Below, one piece after another: positions 1 to 4,973 of a stretch of DNA of 7,264 bases (its first letter is position 1; the number at the start of each line of letters is the position of its first letter). The notes under the pieces are model-generated. The model was not told the origin of the DNA. It did no database searches and saw nothing but the letters and a program-made list of their open reading frames with translations. A program made the position numbers and the translations under genes. The stretch is from Candidatus Komeilibacteria bacterium (GTDB lineage Bacteria; Patescibacteriota; Patescibacteriia; UBA1558; S5-K13): positions 1 to 7,264 of the forward strand of contig JAUVAE010000032.1 in NCBI GenBank assembly GCA_030591905.1, in the 5' to 3' direction.

Positions 1-648
1 AATGATTTCCCTAGCTTTTTCTTTATCTAGAAATTCAGTATTAGTTTTAATTCCATTGTATATTAGAATTAATTTTTCTTCTTTAATTATTTTGTTTTTT
101 AAAGTAATATCATAATCATTTTTGGAAACACATATGATTTTATCTTTGAATCTGGCACTGAATTTTTCTAAGAATAGATAGATATTTTTTTTAAACCAAG
201 ATAGTTTTTCTTTAAACACCCAACCATGAACAGTATAAATTATTTTTTCTACTCCAGCTAATTTTCCAGCCCAGGATCCAATGAATCCAGCTTTGGAGCT
301 ATGTAAATGTAATATATTAAATTTGTTTTTTTTGAAGAATGAAATTAACTCAAAAAAAGCTAAAATATCCTTAAATACATTAATATTCCTGATTAGATGT
401 TTTAGTTTAATTATTTTAATAGAGGAGCTATTAATACATTTTTTTAACTCATCTGATGATCCTTCTCCAAAAGCTATTGTAATATCATATTCATCAGCAA
501 GTTCATTGACTATATCGCAGATATATTTTTGAGCTCCACCAAAATGACTTTGGGTTATTAGATGGCAAAGCTTTACCTTATCGCCGGATTTTAAATTAGG
601 TGAAGGGTTAGTTTTGTTGTTGATTGTTGAAGTATTTTTTGTTTCCAT
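1..648 (-). CDS. GT4-type glycosyltransferase, N-terminal half (3' end outside window)
   Basis: Reading the minus strand from the ATG at 648-646 gives 216 uninterrupted codons to the window edge. After an Asn/Thr/Lys-rich leader of about 25 residues comes a typical GT-B N-terminal domain: KLCHLITQSHFGGAQKY (residues 27-42, with the glycine-rich acceptor loop GGAQ), ILHLHSSKAGFIGSWAGKLAG (112-132), IIYTVHGWVF (136-145), ICVSKNDYD (172-180) and the start of the interdomain linker, LIYNGI (195-200). The HSSKAG and TVHG blocks are typical of GT4 enzymes that build lipid-linked oligosaccharides or capsule. The C-terminal donor-binding domain with its EX7E motif lies off the left edge, so the donor sugar cannot be inferred. 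The 648 ATG is the only ATG upstream of the domain in this frame; the leader has no family counterpart I recognise and is not a signal peptide. The gene is divergent from the operon starting at 1007, with no clear ribosome binding site. The family is secure; the exact function is unknown. Confidence 0.88.
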   Translation of the reverse strand, partial: METKNTSTINNKTNPSPNLKSGDKVKLCHLITQSHFGGAQKYICDIVNELADEYDITIAFGEGSSDELKKCINSSSIKIIKLKHLIRNINVFKDILAFFELISFFKKNKFNILHLHSSKAGFIGSWAGKLAGVEKIIYTVHGWVFKEKLSWFKKNIYLFLEKFSARFKDKIICVSKNDYDITLKNKIIKEEKLILIYNGIKTNTEFLDKEKAREII

Positions 649-654
649 ATCTTT

Positions 655-683
655 ATTTTATAGGAATAAGAGGTGAAGGGCAA
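655..683 (-). promoter_or_regulatory. Possible promoter for the minus-strand glycosyltransferase
   Basis: On the minus strand TTGCCC (683-678) is followed after 17 bases by TAAAAT (660-655), a fair match to a housekeeping -35/-10 pair. The -10 box ends only six bases before the ATG at 648, so transcription would begin at or very near the start codon, giving a leaderless message. The -35 box abuts the palindrome at 684-703. AT-rich DNA makes chance -10 matches common, so this is tentative. Confidence 0.3.
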
Positions 684-703
684 CCTGCCTGCCGGTAGGC
701 AGG
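684..703. repeat. GC-rich palindrome, intergenic copy 1, with T-run
   Basis: CCTGCCTGCCGGTAGGCAGG can fold into a stem with G-T pairing at one position. It is repeated base for base at 2575-2594, and its core TGCCGGTAGGCA occurs again inside a gene at 5313-5324. On the plus strand it is followed by six T (706-711), so it has the form of an intrinsic terminator. No plus-strand gene ends upstream of it, however, so here it is more likely a dispersed element, or at most a block on antisense transcription. Confidence 0.85.
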
Positions 704-712
704 GATTTTTTC

Positions 713-786
713 TTTGTCATCTCGAGCCTGTCGAGAGATCTTATTTTTAGGTTGAAAGATTTCTCCGCTACGGTCGAAATGACAAA
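713..786. repeat. 74-bp compound inverted repeat (MITE/REP-like)
   Basis: The ends TTTGTCAT (713-720) and ATGACAAA (779-786) are perfect inverted repeats. Inside them GAGAGATCTT (733-742) pairs imperfectly with AAGATTTCTC (756-765). Each arm also carries its own small hairpin: CTCGA-GCCTG-TCGAG (721-735) on the left and CCG-CTA-CGG (765-773) on the right. The whole would fold as a long stem with two side hairpins. From general knowledge, similar words (TGTCAT...TCGAG...AGAT / ATCT...CGGTCGAAATGACA) recur between genes in many bacterial genomes, which suggests a non-autonomous dispersed repeat. There is no coding potential. Confidence 0.8.
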
Positions 787-850
787 AGGAAGTAAATGTT
801 TCAATAAGAAATAAAAGACAAAGAAAAAAGATAGAAAATGGACATAGAAG

Positions 851-879
851 TTGATTTTATGGTCTATTTGTTATATTAT
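851..879 (+). promoter_or_regulatory. Candidate promoter for the glycan operon
   Basis: TTGATT (851-856) and TATTAT (874-879) are separated by exactly 17 bases, a good sigma-70-type arrangement. Transcription would start near 886, leaving a leader of about 120 bases that contains the inverted repeat 897-959 and the hairpin 963-988 before the ATG at 1007. It is the best spaced pair in the region, but the AT-rich setting lowers its weight. Confidence 0.4.
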
Positions 880-896
880 ATTAACATAATTTATTA

Positions 897-959
897 TTAG
901 CGACGTAGAGCGAGAGAAATACAAAAGTAATCTTTTATATTTCCGAGCCGAGGAGCTAA
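897..959. repeat. 63-bp compound inverted repeat in the operon leader
   Basis: The ends TTAGC (897-901) and GCTAA (955-959) are inverted repeats. The centre is a strong hairpin: GAAATACAAAAG (916-927), loop TAAT (928-931), CTTTTATATTTC (932-943), twelve positions with a single C/A mismatch. Between the centre and the ends lie GC-richer stretches (GACGTAGAGCGAG on the left, CCGAGCCGAGGAG on the right) that pair poorly. The architecture resembles the element at 713-786, so a second dispersed repeat is likely. It would be transcribed as part of the leader if the 851-879 promoter is real. Confidence 0.6.
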
Positions 960-962
960 CAC

Positions 963-988
963 AGGTTTATCCTGTTTGCAGGGAACCT
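963..988 (+). other. Leader hairpin upstream of the UDP-xylose synthase fusion
   Basis: AGGTT (963-967) pairs with AACCT (984-988), and inside it CCTG (971-974) pairs with CAGG (979-982) around a TTTG loop. An alternative small hairpin, ACAGG-TTTAT-CCTGT (961-975), competes with it. The structure ends 18 bases before the ATG. I do not recognise a riboswitch class. Two mutually exclusive folds could be regulatory or fortuitous. Confidence 0.4.
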
Positions 989-1006
989 TTATTATTCAAT
1001 ATAAAA

Positions 1007-2563
1007 ATGCGCATTTTAATTACTGGTGGAGCAGGTTTTATTGGTGCCAATTTAACTAAGTATTTATTAGATCAGGGACATGAAGTAGTTGTGGTTGATA
1101 ATTTTTCTAGTGGTAGAAAAGAAAATATAGAAGAGTTTTTAGAAAACCCAAAATTTAAATTAATTGTTCATGATATTAGAAACCCCTTAAAAGTTAATGG
1201 TATTGATCAAATTTATCACCTAGCTTCTTTAGCTTCGCCAGATCATTATTTATTTGACCCAGTAGCAACTTTAGAAACAAATATTTTAGGAACTAAAAAT
1301 ATTTTAGACTTAGCTTTAATCAATAAAGCTAAGATTTTGTTTACTTCTACTTCAGAGATTTATGGAGATCCTCAGGTTCACCCTCAAAGAGAAGATTATT
1401 TTGGTAATGTTAATCCAATTGGTCGAAGATCTTGTTATGATGAAGGTAAAAGAGCTGCAGAAACTTTATTTATGGATTATCATCGAGAGTATAAAGTTGA
1501 TATTCGGATAGTACGTCTTTTTAATGTTTATGGTCCTAAAATGTCTATGAATGATGGACGAGTTATTTCTAATTTTGTTGTTCAGATTTTAAATAACGAA
1601 AAAATAACGATTTATGGAGATGGTTCTCATACTAGAAGTTTCATGTATGTTGATGATCTCTTACCAGCCTTAATTAAAGTAATGGAGCAAGATGAGGATA
1701 TTGGACCTATTAATTTGGGCAATCCTGAGGAAAAAACTATTTTAGAATTAGCTGAAGAAATTAAGGAAATTATGAAATCAAATTTAAGTTTTAATTTTAT
1801 TCAAGAAGATCTTCATGCTGGTCGAATGGATGATCCAAAAATGAGATGTCCAGATATTCAACGAGCTCAATCATTAATAAATTGGAATCCCAGAATTACT
1901 TTAAAAGACGGATTAACTAAAGCAATTGAATATTTTAAAGAAGAGAATAAAAAGAAAAATAAAGTTTTAATATTTGCAACTTCTTTTTATCCTAATGAGG
2001 GTCCAGCAGAAAAAATGGTTCGTAAAATTGTTAATAGGTTGAATTTTTGGGAATTTGATGTAATTACAGCTAAAATGAACGACCAAGCTAAAAGTTTTGA
2101 AAATATTAACGGTGTTAATGTTTATAGAGTTGGAAGAGGTATAAAAATGGATAAGTATTTATTGCCATTTTTAGCTTTATCTAAAGCTAAAAAACTCTAT
2201 AAAGAAAATAATTACAAAATTATTTGGTCAGTAATGGCTACTTATGCTTCTTTTGCTGGTTTATTGTTTTCTATTCTGGTAAAGAAATTGCCGTTTTTGA
2301 TTACTATGGATAAAAACGAGAAATCAAAAAGAGTACAGGCTAAGGTAGAATGGATTTATCCTGTTTATAGATTATTATTTAAAAAATCACATACGGTAAT
2401 AACCTTTGATCAAGGGCTTAAGGATAAATTAGATATGATTTATTATGATAGTAAAATAGTTAATATTCCTTTTGACGAGGAAGGTTCTAAATGGGATATT
2501 GTAGCTAAAAAAGTAAAGGAAGCTTTGCAGAAATTAGAAATTTTAGGGACTAGATTAAAATAA
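1007..2563 (+). CDS. UDP-glucuronate decarboxylase (UDP-xylose synthase) fused to a partial GT-B glycosyltransferase
   Basis: Residues 1-311 form a complete short-chain dehydrogenase-fold decarboxylase that converts UDP-glucuronate to UDP-xylose with bound NAD. Visible are the Rossmann loop TGGAGFIG (6-13), D31 at the end of strand 2, TSTSEIYGDPQVHPQ (113-127) carrying the expected catalytic Thr115 and Glu117, the Y144-x3-K148 pair in SCYDEGK, RLFNVYGP (170-177), DGRVISNF (183-190), YGDGSHTRSFMYVDDL (203-218), and MRCPDI-QRAQSLINW near the domain end. The string NPIGxRSCYDEGKR is diagnostic for this family rather than for dTDP-glucose dehydratases. Residues 317-490 are a second domain like the N-terminal half of the next gene (KVLIFATSFYPNEGPAEKM, VYRVGRGIKMDKYL, IIWSVMATYASFAG). 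It reaches the linker at about 485-492 and then goes straight to WDIVAKKVKEALQKLEI, which resembles the last helix of a GT4 enzyme. The donor-binding domain with EX7E is absent. Decarboxylase activity is likely; the tail is probably not a transferase. There is no Shine-Dalgarno sequence before the ATG. Confidence 0.93.
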   Translation: MRILITGGAGFIGANLTKYLLDQGHEVVVVDNFSSGRKENIEEFLENPKFKLIVHDIRNPLKVNGIDQIYHLASLASPDHYLFDPVATLETNILGTKNILDLALINKAKILFTSTSEIYGDPQVHPQREDYFGNVNPIGRRSCYDEGKRAAETLFMDYHREYKVDIRIVRLFNVYGPKMSMNDGRVISNFVVQILNNEKITIYGDGSHTRSFMYVDDLLPALIKVMEQDEDIGPINLGNPEEKTILELAEEIKEIMKSNLSFNFIQEDLHAGRMDDPKMRCPDIQRAQSLINWNPRITLKDGLTKAIEYFKEENKKKNKVLIFATSFYPNEGPAEKMVRKIVNRLNFWEFDVITAKMNDQAKSFENINGVNVYRVGRGIKMDKYLLPFLALSKAKKLYKENNYKIIWSVMATYASFAGLLFSILVKKLPFLITMDKNEKSKRVQAKVEWIYPVYRLLFKKSHTVITFDQGLKDKLDMIYYDSKIVNIPFDEEGSKWDIVAKKVKEALQKLEILGTRLK

Positions 2564-2574
2564 CACCCTCACCC

Positions 2575-2594
2575 CCTGCCTGCCGGTAGGCAGG
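2575..2594. repeat. GC-rich palindrome, intergenic copy 2
   Basis: This copy is identical over 20 bases, and in the same orientation, to the palindrome at 684-703. It starts 12 bases after the stop codon of the fusion gene and sits inside a second repeat: to its left is CACCCTCACCCC (2564-2575, sharing its last C with the palindrome) and to its right AACCCCTCTCCC. No T-run follows, so it is a weak terminator candidate. Confidence 0.85.
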
Positions 2595-2597
2595 CAA

Positions 2598-2624
2598 CCC
2601 CTCTCCCTCAGAGAAGGAGAGGGG
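2598..2624. repeat. CCCCTCTCC hairpin, REP-like
   Basis: CCCCTCTCC (2598-2606) and GGAGAGGGG (2616-2624) form a perfect 9-bp stem around a 9-base loop. The string ACCCTCACCCC...AACCCCTCTCCC is, from general knowledge, a common extragenic palindrome in many bacteria. A good Shine-Dalgarno word, AAGGAG (2614-2619), lies mostly in the right arm but ends 22 bases before the ATG at 2642, too far for normal use. It is followed by A/T-rich sequence without a T-run. Confidence 0.75.
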
Positions 2625-2641
2625 CTAAAATTTAAATATGT

Positions 2642-3781
2642 ATGAATAAAAAGATATTAATTTTTTCTACGAATTATTTTCCACATGTTGGTGGGGCTGA
2701 AATGGCTATTCGAGAAATTTGTAAACGTTTACCTGAAAATGAATATCATTTACTTACAACTAAATTTGAAAAAGGAATAGTAAGTTATGAAAAAATAGAA
2801 AATATTCATGTTCATCGAGTTGGTTTTGGTTCTAAAATAGATAAGTATCTATTTTTTATTTTAGCTCAATTTAAGGCTAATTTTTTACATAAGAAATATA
2901 AATTTGATATAGTTTGGGGAATGATGGCTTCTTATGCTGGTTTATCAGCTTGGATTTTTAAAAAGTTTCATCAAAGGGTCAAATACTTATTAACTTTACA
3001 ATCTGGAGATAGCGACGAATTTATCAGCAAGAGAACTTGGTGGTGGAATTGGATTTATCAGAAAATATATCAAGATTCTGACTATATTCAAGCTATTTCT
3101 AATTTTTTAATTAAAAGAGCTCAAAGATATGGATTTAAAGGTGAGAATATTGAATTAGTGCCCAATGGAGTGGATATTGAGAGTTTTGATAGAAGTCAGG
3201 AAGGAGAGACGATTCATGAATCGTCTCAACGAGAATTAGGTATTAAGGATGAAGATAAAATAATCATTTCTATTTCTCGATTAGCAGAAAAAAATGCTAT
3301 GAAGGATTTAATCAACTCTTTAAAATATTTACCAGAAAATTATAAGTTAATTATTTGTGGTATTGGTCCTCTAGAAGAAAAATTAAAATCCCGAGTAGAG
3401 ATGCAAGGTTTTGCGTCTAGAGTTATTTTTACGAGTTTTGTAGATTATAAAGAATTATATAAATATTTGAATATTGCTGATGTGTTTTGTCGACCATCTT
3501 TATCAGAAGGTTTAGGTAATGTATTTTTAGAATCTATGGTAGCTAAAGTGCCTGTTATAGCAACTGAAGTTGGTGGAATTCCAGACTTTTTAAAAAATAG
3601 AGAAACTGGTTTGTTTTGTAAAGTAAATAATCCCCAAGATATTGCTGAAAAAGTTAAATTATTAATAGAGGACCAAGAATTAAAGAATAAAATTATTCAG
3701 AATGGATATCAGATGGTAATTAACAATTATTCTTGGGAATTCATTGCTGAAAAAATGAATAATATTTTTAATAAATTATGA
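2642..3781 (+). CDS. GT4 family glycosyltransferase
   Basis: This complete 379-residue GT-B retaining glycosyltransferase is of normal length and predicted cytoplasmic or peripheral to the membrane, with no signal peptide or membrane helix. The N-terminal domain begins KILIFSTNYFPHVGGAEMAI (acceptor loop GGAE, 17-20) and ends at the linker VPNGVDIESF (173-182). The C-terminal domain shows ISRLAEKN (211-218, with R213 and K217 at the usual donor-phosphate positions), CGIGPLEEKL (239-248) and E289GLGNVFLE297, a perfect EX7E motif, then EVGGIPDF (309-316) and the closing helix WEFIAEKMNNIFNKL. Its N-terminal domain is the closest relative in the window of the tail of the preceding fusion gene, so the two are probably duplicates. 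Residues 189-196 (ETIHESSQ) are encoded by a perfect 22-bp palindrome and look like an insertion in the hinge. The stop overlaps the next start (ATGA). An out-of-frame ATG at 2638 stops after three codons. Donor sugar unknown. Confidence 0.93.
   Translation: MNKKILIFSTNYFPHVGGAEMAIREICKRLPENEYHLLTTKFEKGIVSYEKIENIHVHRVGFGSKIDKYLFFILAQFKANFLHKKYKFDIVWGMMASYAGLSAWIFKKFHQRVKYLLTLQSGDSDEFISKRTWWWNWIYQKIYQDSDYIQAISNFLIKRAQRYGFKGENIELVPNGVDIESFDRSQEGETIHESSQRELGIKDEDKIIISISRLAEKNAMKDLINSLKYLPENYKLIICGIGPLEEKLKSRVEMQGFASRVIFTSFVDYKELYKYLNIADVFCRPSLSEGLGNVFLESMVAKVPVIATEVGGIPDFLKNRETGLFCKVNNPQDIAEKVKLLIEDQELKNKIIQNGYQMVINNYSWEFIAEKMNNIFNKL
3206..3227. repeat. Perfect 22-bp palindrome inside a glycosyltransferase gene
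   Basis: GAGACGATTCA (3206-3216) is followed directly by its exact reverse complement TGAATCGTCTC (3217-3227). It starts on a codon boundary and encodes ETIHESS plus the first base of Gln196. It lies between the linker VPNGVDIESF and the first strand of the C-terminal domain (KIIISISRL), where related enzymes usually have a shorter link. I interpret it as an in-frame palindromic insertion. Confidence 0.85.
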
Positions 3782-4896
3782 GAATATTAATTACAAGTGG
3801 AATTTATCCGCCAGAATCTGGTGGTCCAGCTACTTATGTTCAAAACTTAGCTAAAATATTAGTTAAGCAAGGACATCAGCTAATGGTTATAAGTTATTCA
3901 GATAAGAATCACTATGAAGGTGATAGTGCTTTGGAATATAAGTTAATTAGAATTAAAAGGACTAATAAGGTTTTAAATTACATAAATTTTTTTAAAGCTG
4001 TTAATAAAAATATCAAAAATTTTGATATAGTTTATTGTTTTGATCATTTTAGTGCTGGAATTCCTTCAATATTAGCCAGTAAATTAAATAAAAAGAGAAT
4101 TACTATTAGAGTTGGGGGAGATTTTATTTGGGAGAGATATTTAAGGATAAATCAAAAAGGAATTACTTTGAGAGATTATTATGCTCAGAATTTATATAAA
4201 AAAGACTGGCTAAGATTTCTGATTATTAAGCTAGTATTTAAATTTACAGATTTAATTATTTTTACTACCAAATTTCAGAAAGAGATCTTTCAAGGACCTT
4301 ATAAATTAGTAGAAGCAAATATTAAATATATTCATAATCCTTTTTCGCTGGAGAGAAAAAGTTTATCAGATATTATTAGAAATAATAATATTTTATTTAT
4401 CGGAAGAATTATCGAAAAAAATAATGTCCGTAGATTAATTTCAGTTTTTTCTTCTTTAAAACAAAGTGATTTTAATTTAATTATACTTGGGGAAGGAGAA
4501 ATCAAAAAAGAGCTTAAAAAAGAAGTCCAGGAAAAGAAAATAGAAAATATAATTTTTAAAGGATTATTTTCTAGAAAAGAAATTCTAAAGGAAATGCAAA
4601 AATCTTATGCCATGGTTTTTCCAAGTTATACTGACATAAGTCCTAATACTCTTTTAGAGTGTATTAGTACTGGAACTCCTTTTATAGTTACGATAGAACA
4701 AGGCTTTGATTGGTTAAAAGGCAAGGTTTTAGAATTTAATCCATTAAGTAATGAGGAGATGAAAGAATCTTTGGAAAAAATAATGGATTTGGATTTTTAT
4801 AATAGCTACCAAGAAAAAATAATGGATTTAGATTATAATTATACTTATGAAGAAGCTTCTAAAGATACGATTAAATTATTTAAAGAAGTAATATGA
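3778..4896 (+). CDS. GT4 family glycosyltransferase with variant EX7E motif
   Basis: This complete 372-residue GT-B enzyme is translationally coupled to the preceding gene through the ATGA overlap. The N-terminus RILITSGIYPPESGGPATYV has the GGPATYV acceptor loop (15-21). Further landmarks are TIRVGGDFIWERYL (109-122), a basic/aromatic stretch RDYYAQNLYKKDWLRF (132-147), FTTKFQKEI (162-170), the linker IHNPFS (185-190), FIGRIIEKNN (207-216, R210 and K214) and LGEGEIKKEL (237-246). The usual EX7E is D286ISPNTLLE294, so the first Glu is replaced by Asp while the second is kept. The RVGGDFIWE block with the tryptophan-rich region after it is, as I recall, a glycosyltransferase type common in Parcubacteria; substrate unknown. 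Near the C-terminus residues 333-345 and 346-358 are a tandem repeat (EKIMDLD twice), from a 39-base duplication. No Shine-Dalgarno sequence is present. The Asp change may alter activity, but Asp is a conservative replacement. Confidence 0.92.
   Translation: MRILITSGIYPPESGGPATYVQNLAKILVKQGHQLMVISYSDKNHYEGDSALEYKLIRIKRTNKVLNYINFFKAVNKNIKNFDIVYCFDHFSAGIPSILASKLNKKRITIRVGGDFIWERYLRINQKGITLRDYYAQNLYKKDWLRFLIIKLVFKFTDLIIFTTKFQKEIFQGPYKLVEANIKYIHNPFSLERKSLSDIIRNNNILFIGRIIEKNNVRRLISVFSSLKQSDFNLIILGEGEIKKELKKEVQEKKIENIIFKGLFSRKEILKEMQKSYAMVFPSYTDISPNTLLECISTGTPFIVTIEQGFDWLKGKVLEFNPLSNEEMKESLEKIMDLDFYNSYQEKIMDLDYNYTYEEASKDTIKLFKEVI
4774..4834 (+). repeat. In-frame tandem duplication (39-bp period) near a gene end
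   Basis: GAAAAAATAATGGATTTGGATT (4774-4795, 22 bases) recurs at 4813-4834 with one change (G to A), a spacing of 39 bases or 13 codons. It encodes EKIMDLDFYNSYQ followed by EKIMDLDYNYTYE. The near identity at the DNA level points to a fairly recent duplication, probably by replication slippage, in the C-terminal helical region. Confidence 0.8.
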
Positions 4897-4973
4897 AACC
4901 CATTAGATATTTTGACACCTTTGTATTATTGTGGGAAAAGTATTTTAAAATAAAATTTAATTATGACATTTAA
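4893..4973 (+). CDS. Possible 26-residue micro-ORF in the gap between glycosyltransferases
   Basis: An ATG at 4893-4895 overlaps the TGA of the preceding gene (ATGA), exactly as at another junction in this operon, and opens a reading frame of 26 codons ending in TAA at 4971-4973. It encodes MKPIRYFDTFVLLWEKYFKI followed by KFNYDI. It overlaps the start of the next gene by 11 bases. The peptide is rich in aromatic and basic residues. I do not recognise it. It could be a coupling leader that carries ribosomes to the 4963 start, a remnant of a lost gene, or chance. Confidence 0.3.
   Translation: MKPIRYFDTFVLLWEKYFKIKFNYDI

Larger units (their letters stand above)
649..1006. other. Divergent intergenic region rich in palindromes
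   Basis: This 358-base gap separates the minus-strand glycosyltransferase from the plus-strand operon. I see no convincing gene in it. It holds, in order: a possible minus-strand promoter (655-683), the GC-rich palindrome 684-703 followed by a T-run, a 74-bp compound inverted repeat (713-786), an A-rich stretch without visible structure (787-850), a promoter candidate for the operon (851-879), a second compound inverted repeat (897-959) and a small hairpin (963-988) just before the first gene. More than half of the gap is therefore repeat-like sequence. Confidence 0.7.

Noticed and set aside
281..532. Plus-strand open frame of 83 codons (MNPALELCKCNIL...)
   Set aside because: It lies wholly inside the minus-strand glycosyltransferase gene, whose translation shows clear family motifs. 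The plus-strand peptide resembles nothing and is a shadow frame.
684..711. Intrinsic terminator on the plus strand (palindrome plus T-run)
   Set aside because: No plus-strand gene ends upstream of it, since the neighbour is divergent, and an identical palindrome at 2575-2594 lacks a T-run. It is treated as a dispersed repeat instead.
1309..1333. Perfect 10-bp inverted repeat CTTAGCTTTA-ATCAA-TAAAGCTAAG in the decarboxylase gene
   Set aside because: It encodes a normal conserved helix (LDLALINKAKI) with no extra residues. Favoured codons for Leu-Ala-Leu (TTA GCT TTA) and Lys-Ala-Lys (AAA GCT AAG) are complementary, so the pairing follows from AT-rich codon use.
2168..2193. 12-bp inverted repeat TTTTTAGCTTTA-TC-TAAAGCTAAAAA in the fusion tail
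   Set aside because: It encodes FLALSKAKK, which aligns without a gap to the neighbouring gene product (ILAQFKANF). It shares the same Leu-Ala / Lys-Ala codon complementarity, so it is not an insertion.
3809..3825. CCGCCAGAATCTGGTGG inverted repeat near the start of the gene at 3778
   Set aside because: It encodes the PPESGGP acceptor loop, which is a conserved part of this enzyme type, so it is not extra sequence. The loop of the hairpin would also be too small.
4912..4946. TTGACA followed by TATTTT upstream of the gene at 4963, as an internal promoter
   Set aside because: The spacing is 23 bases, well beyond the usual 16-18, and no better -10 box sits at the right distance. The TTGACA match alone is not enough.
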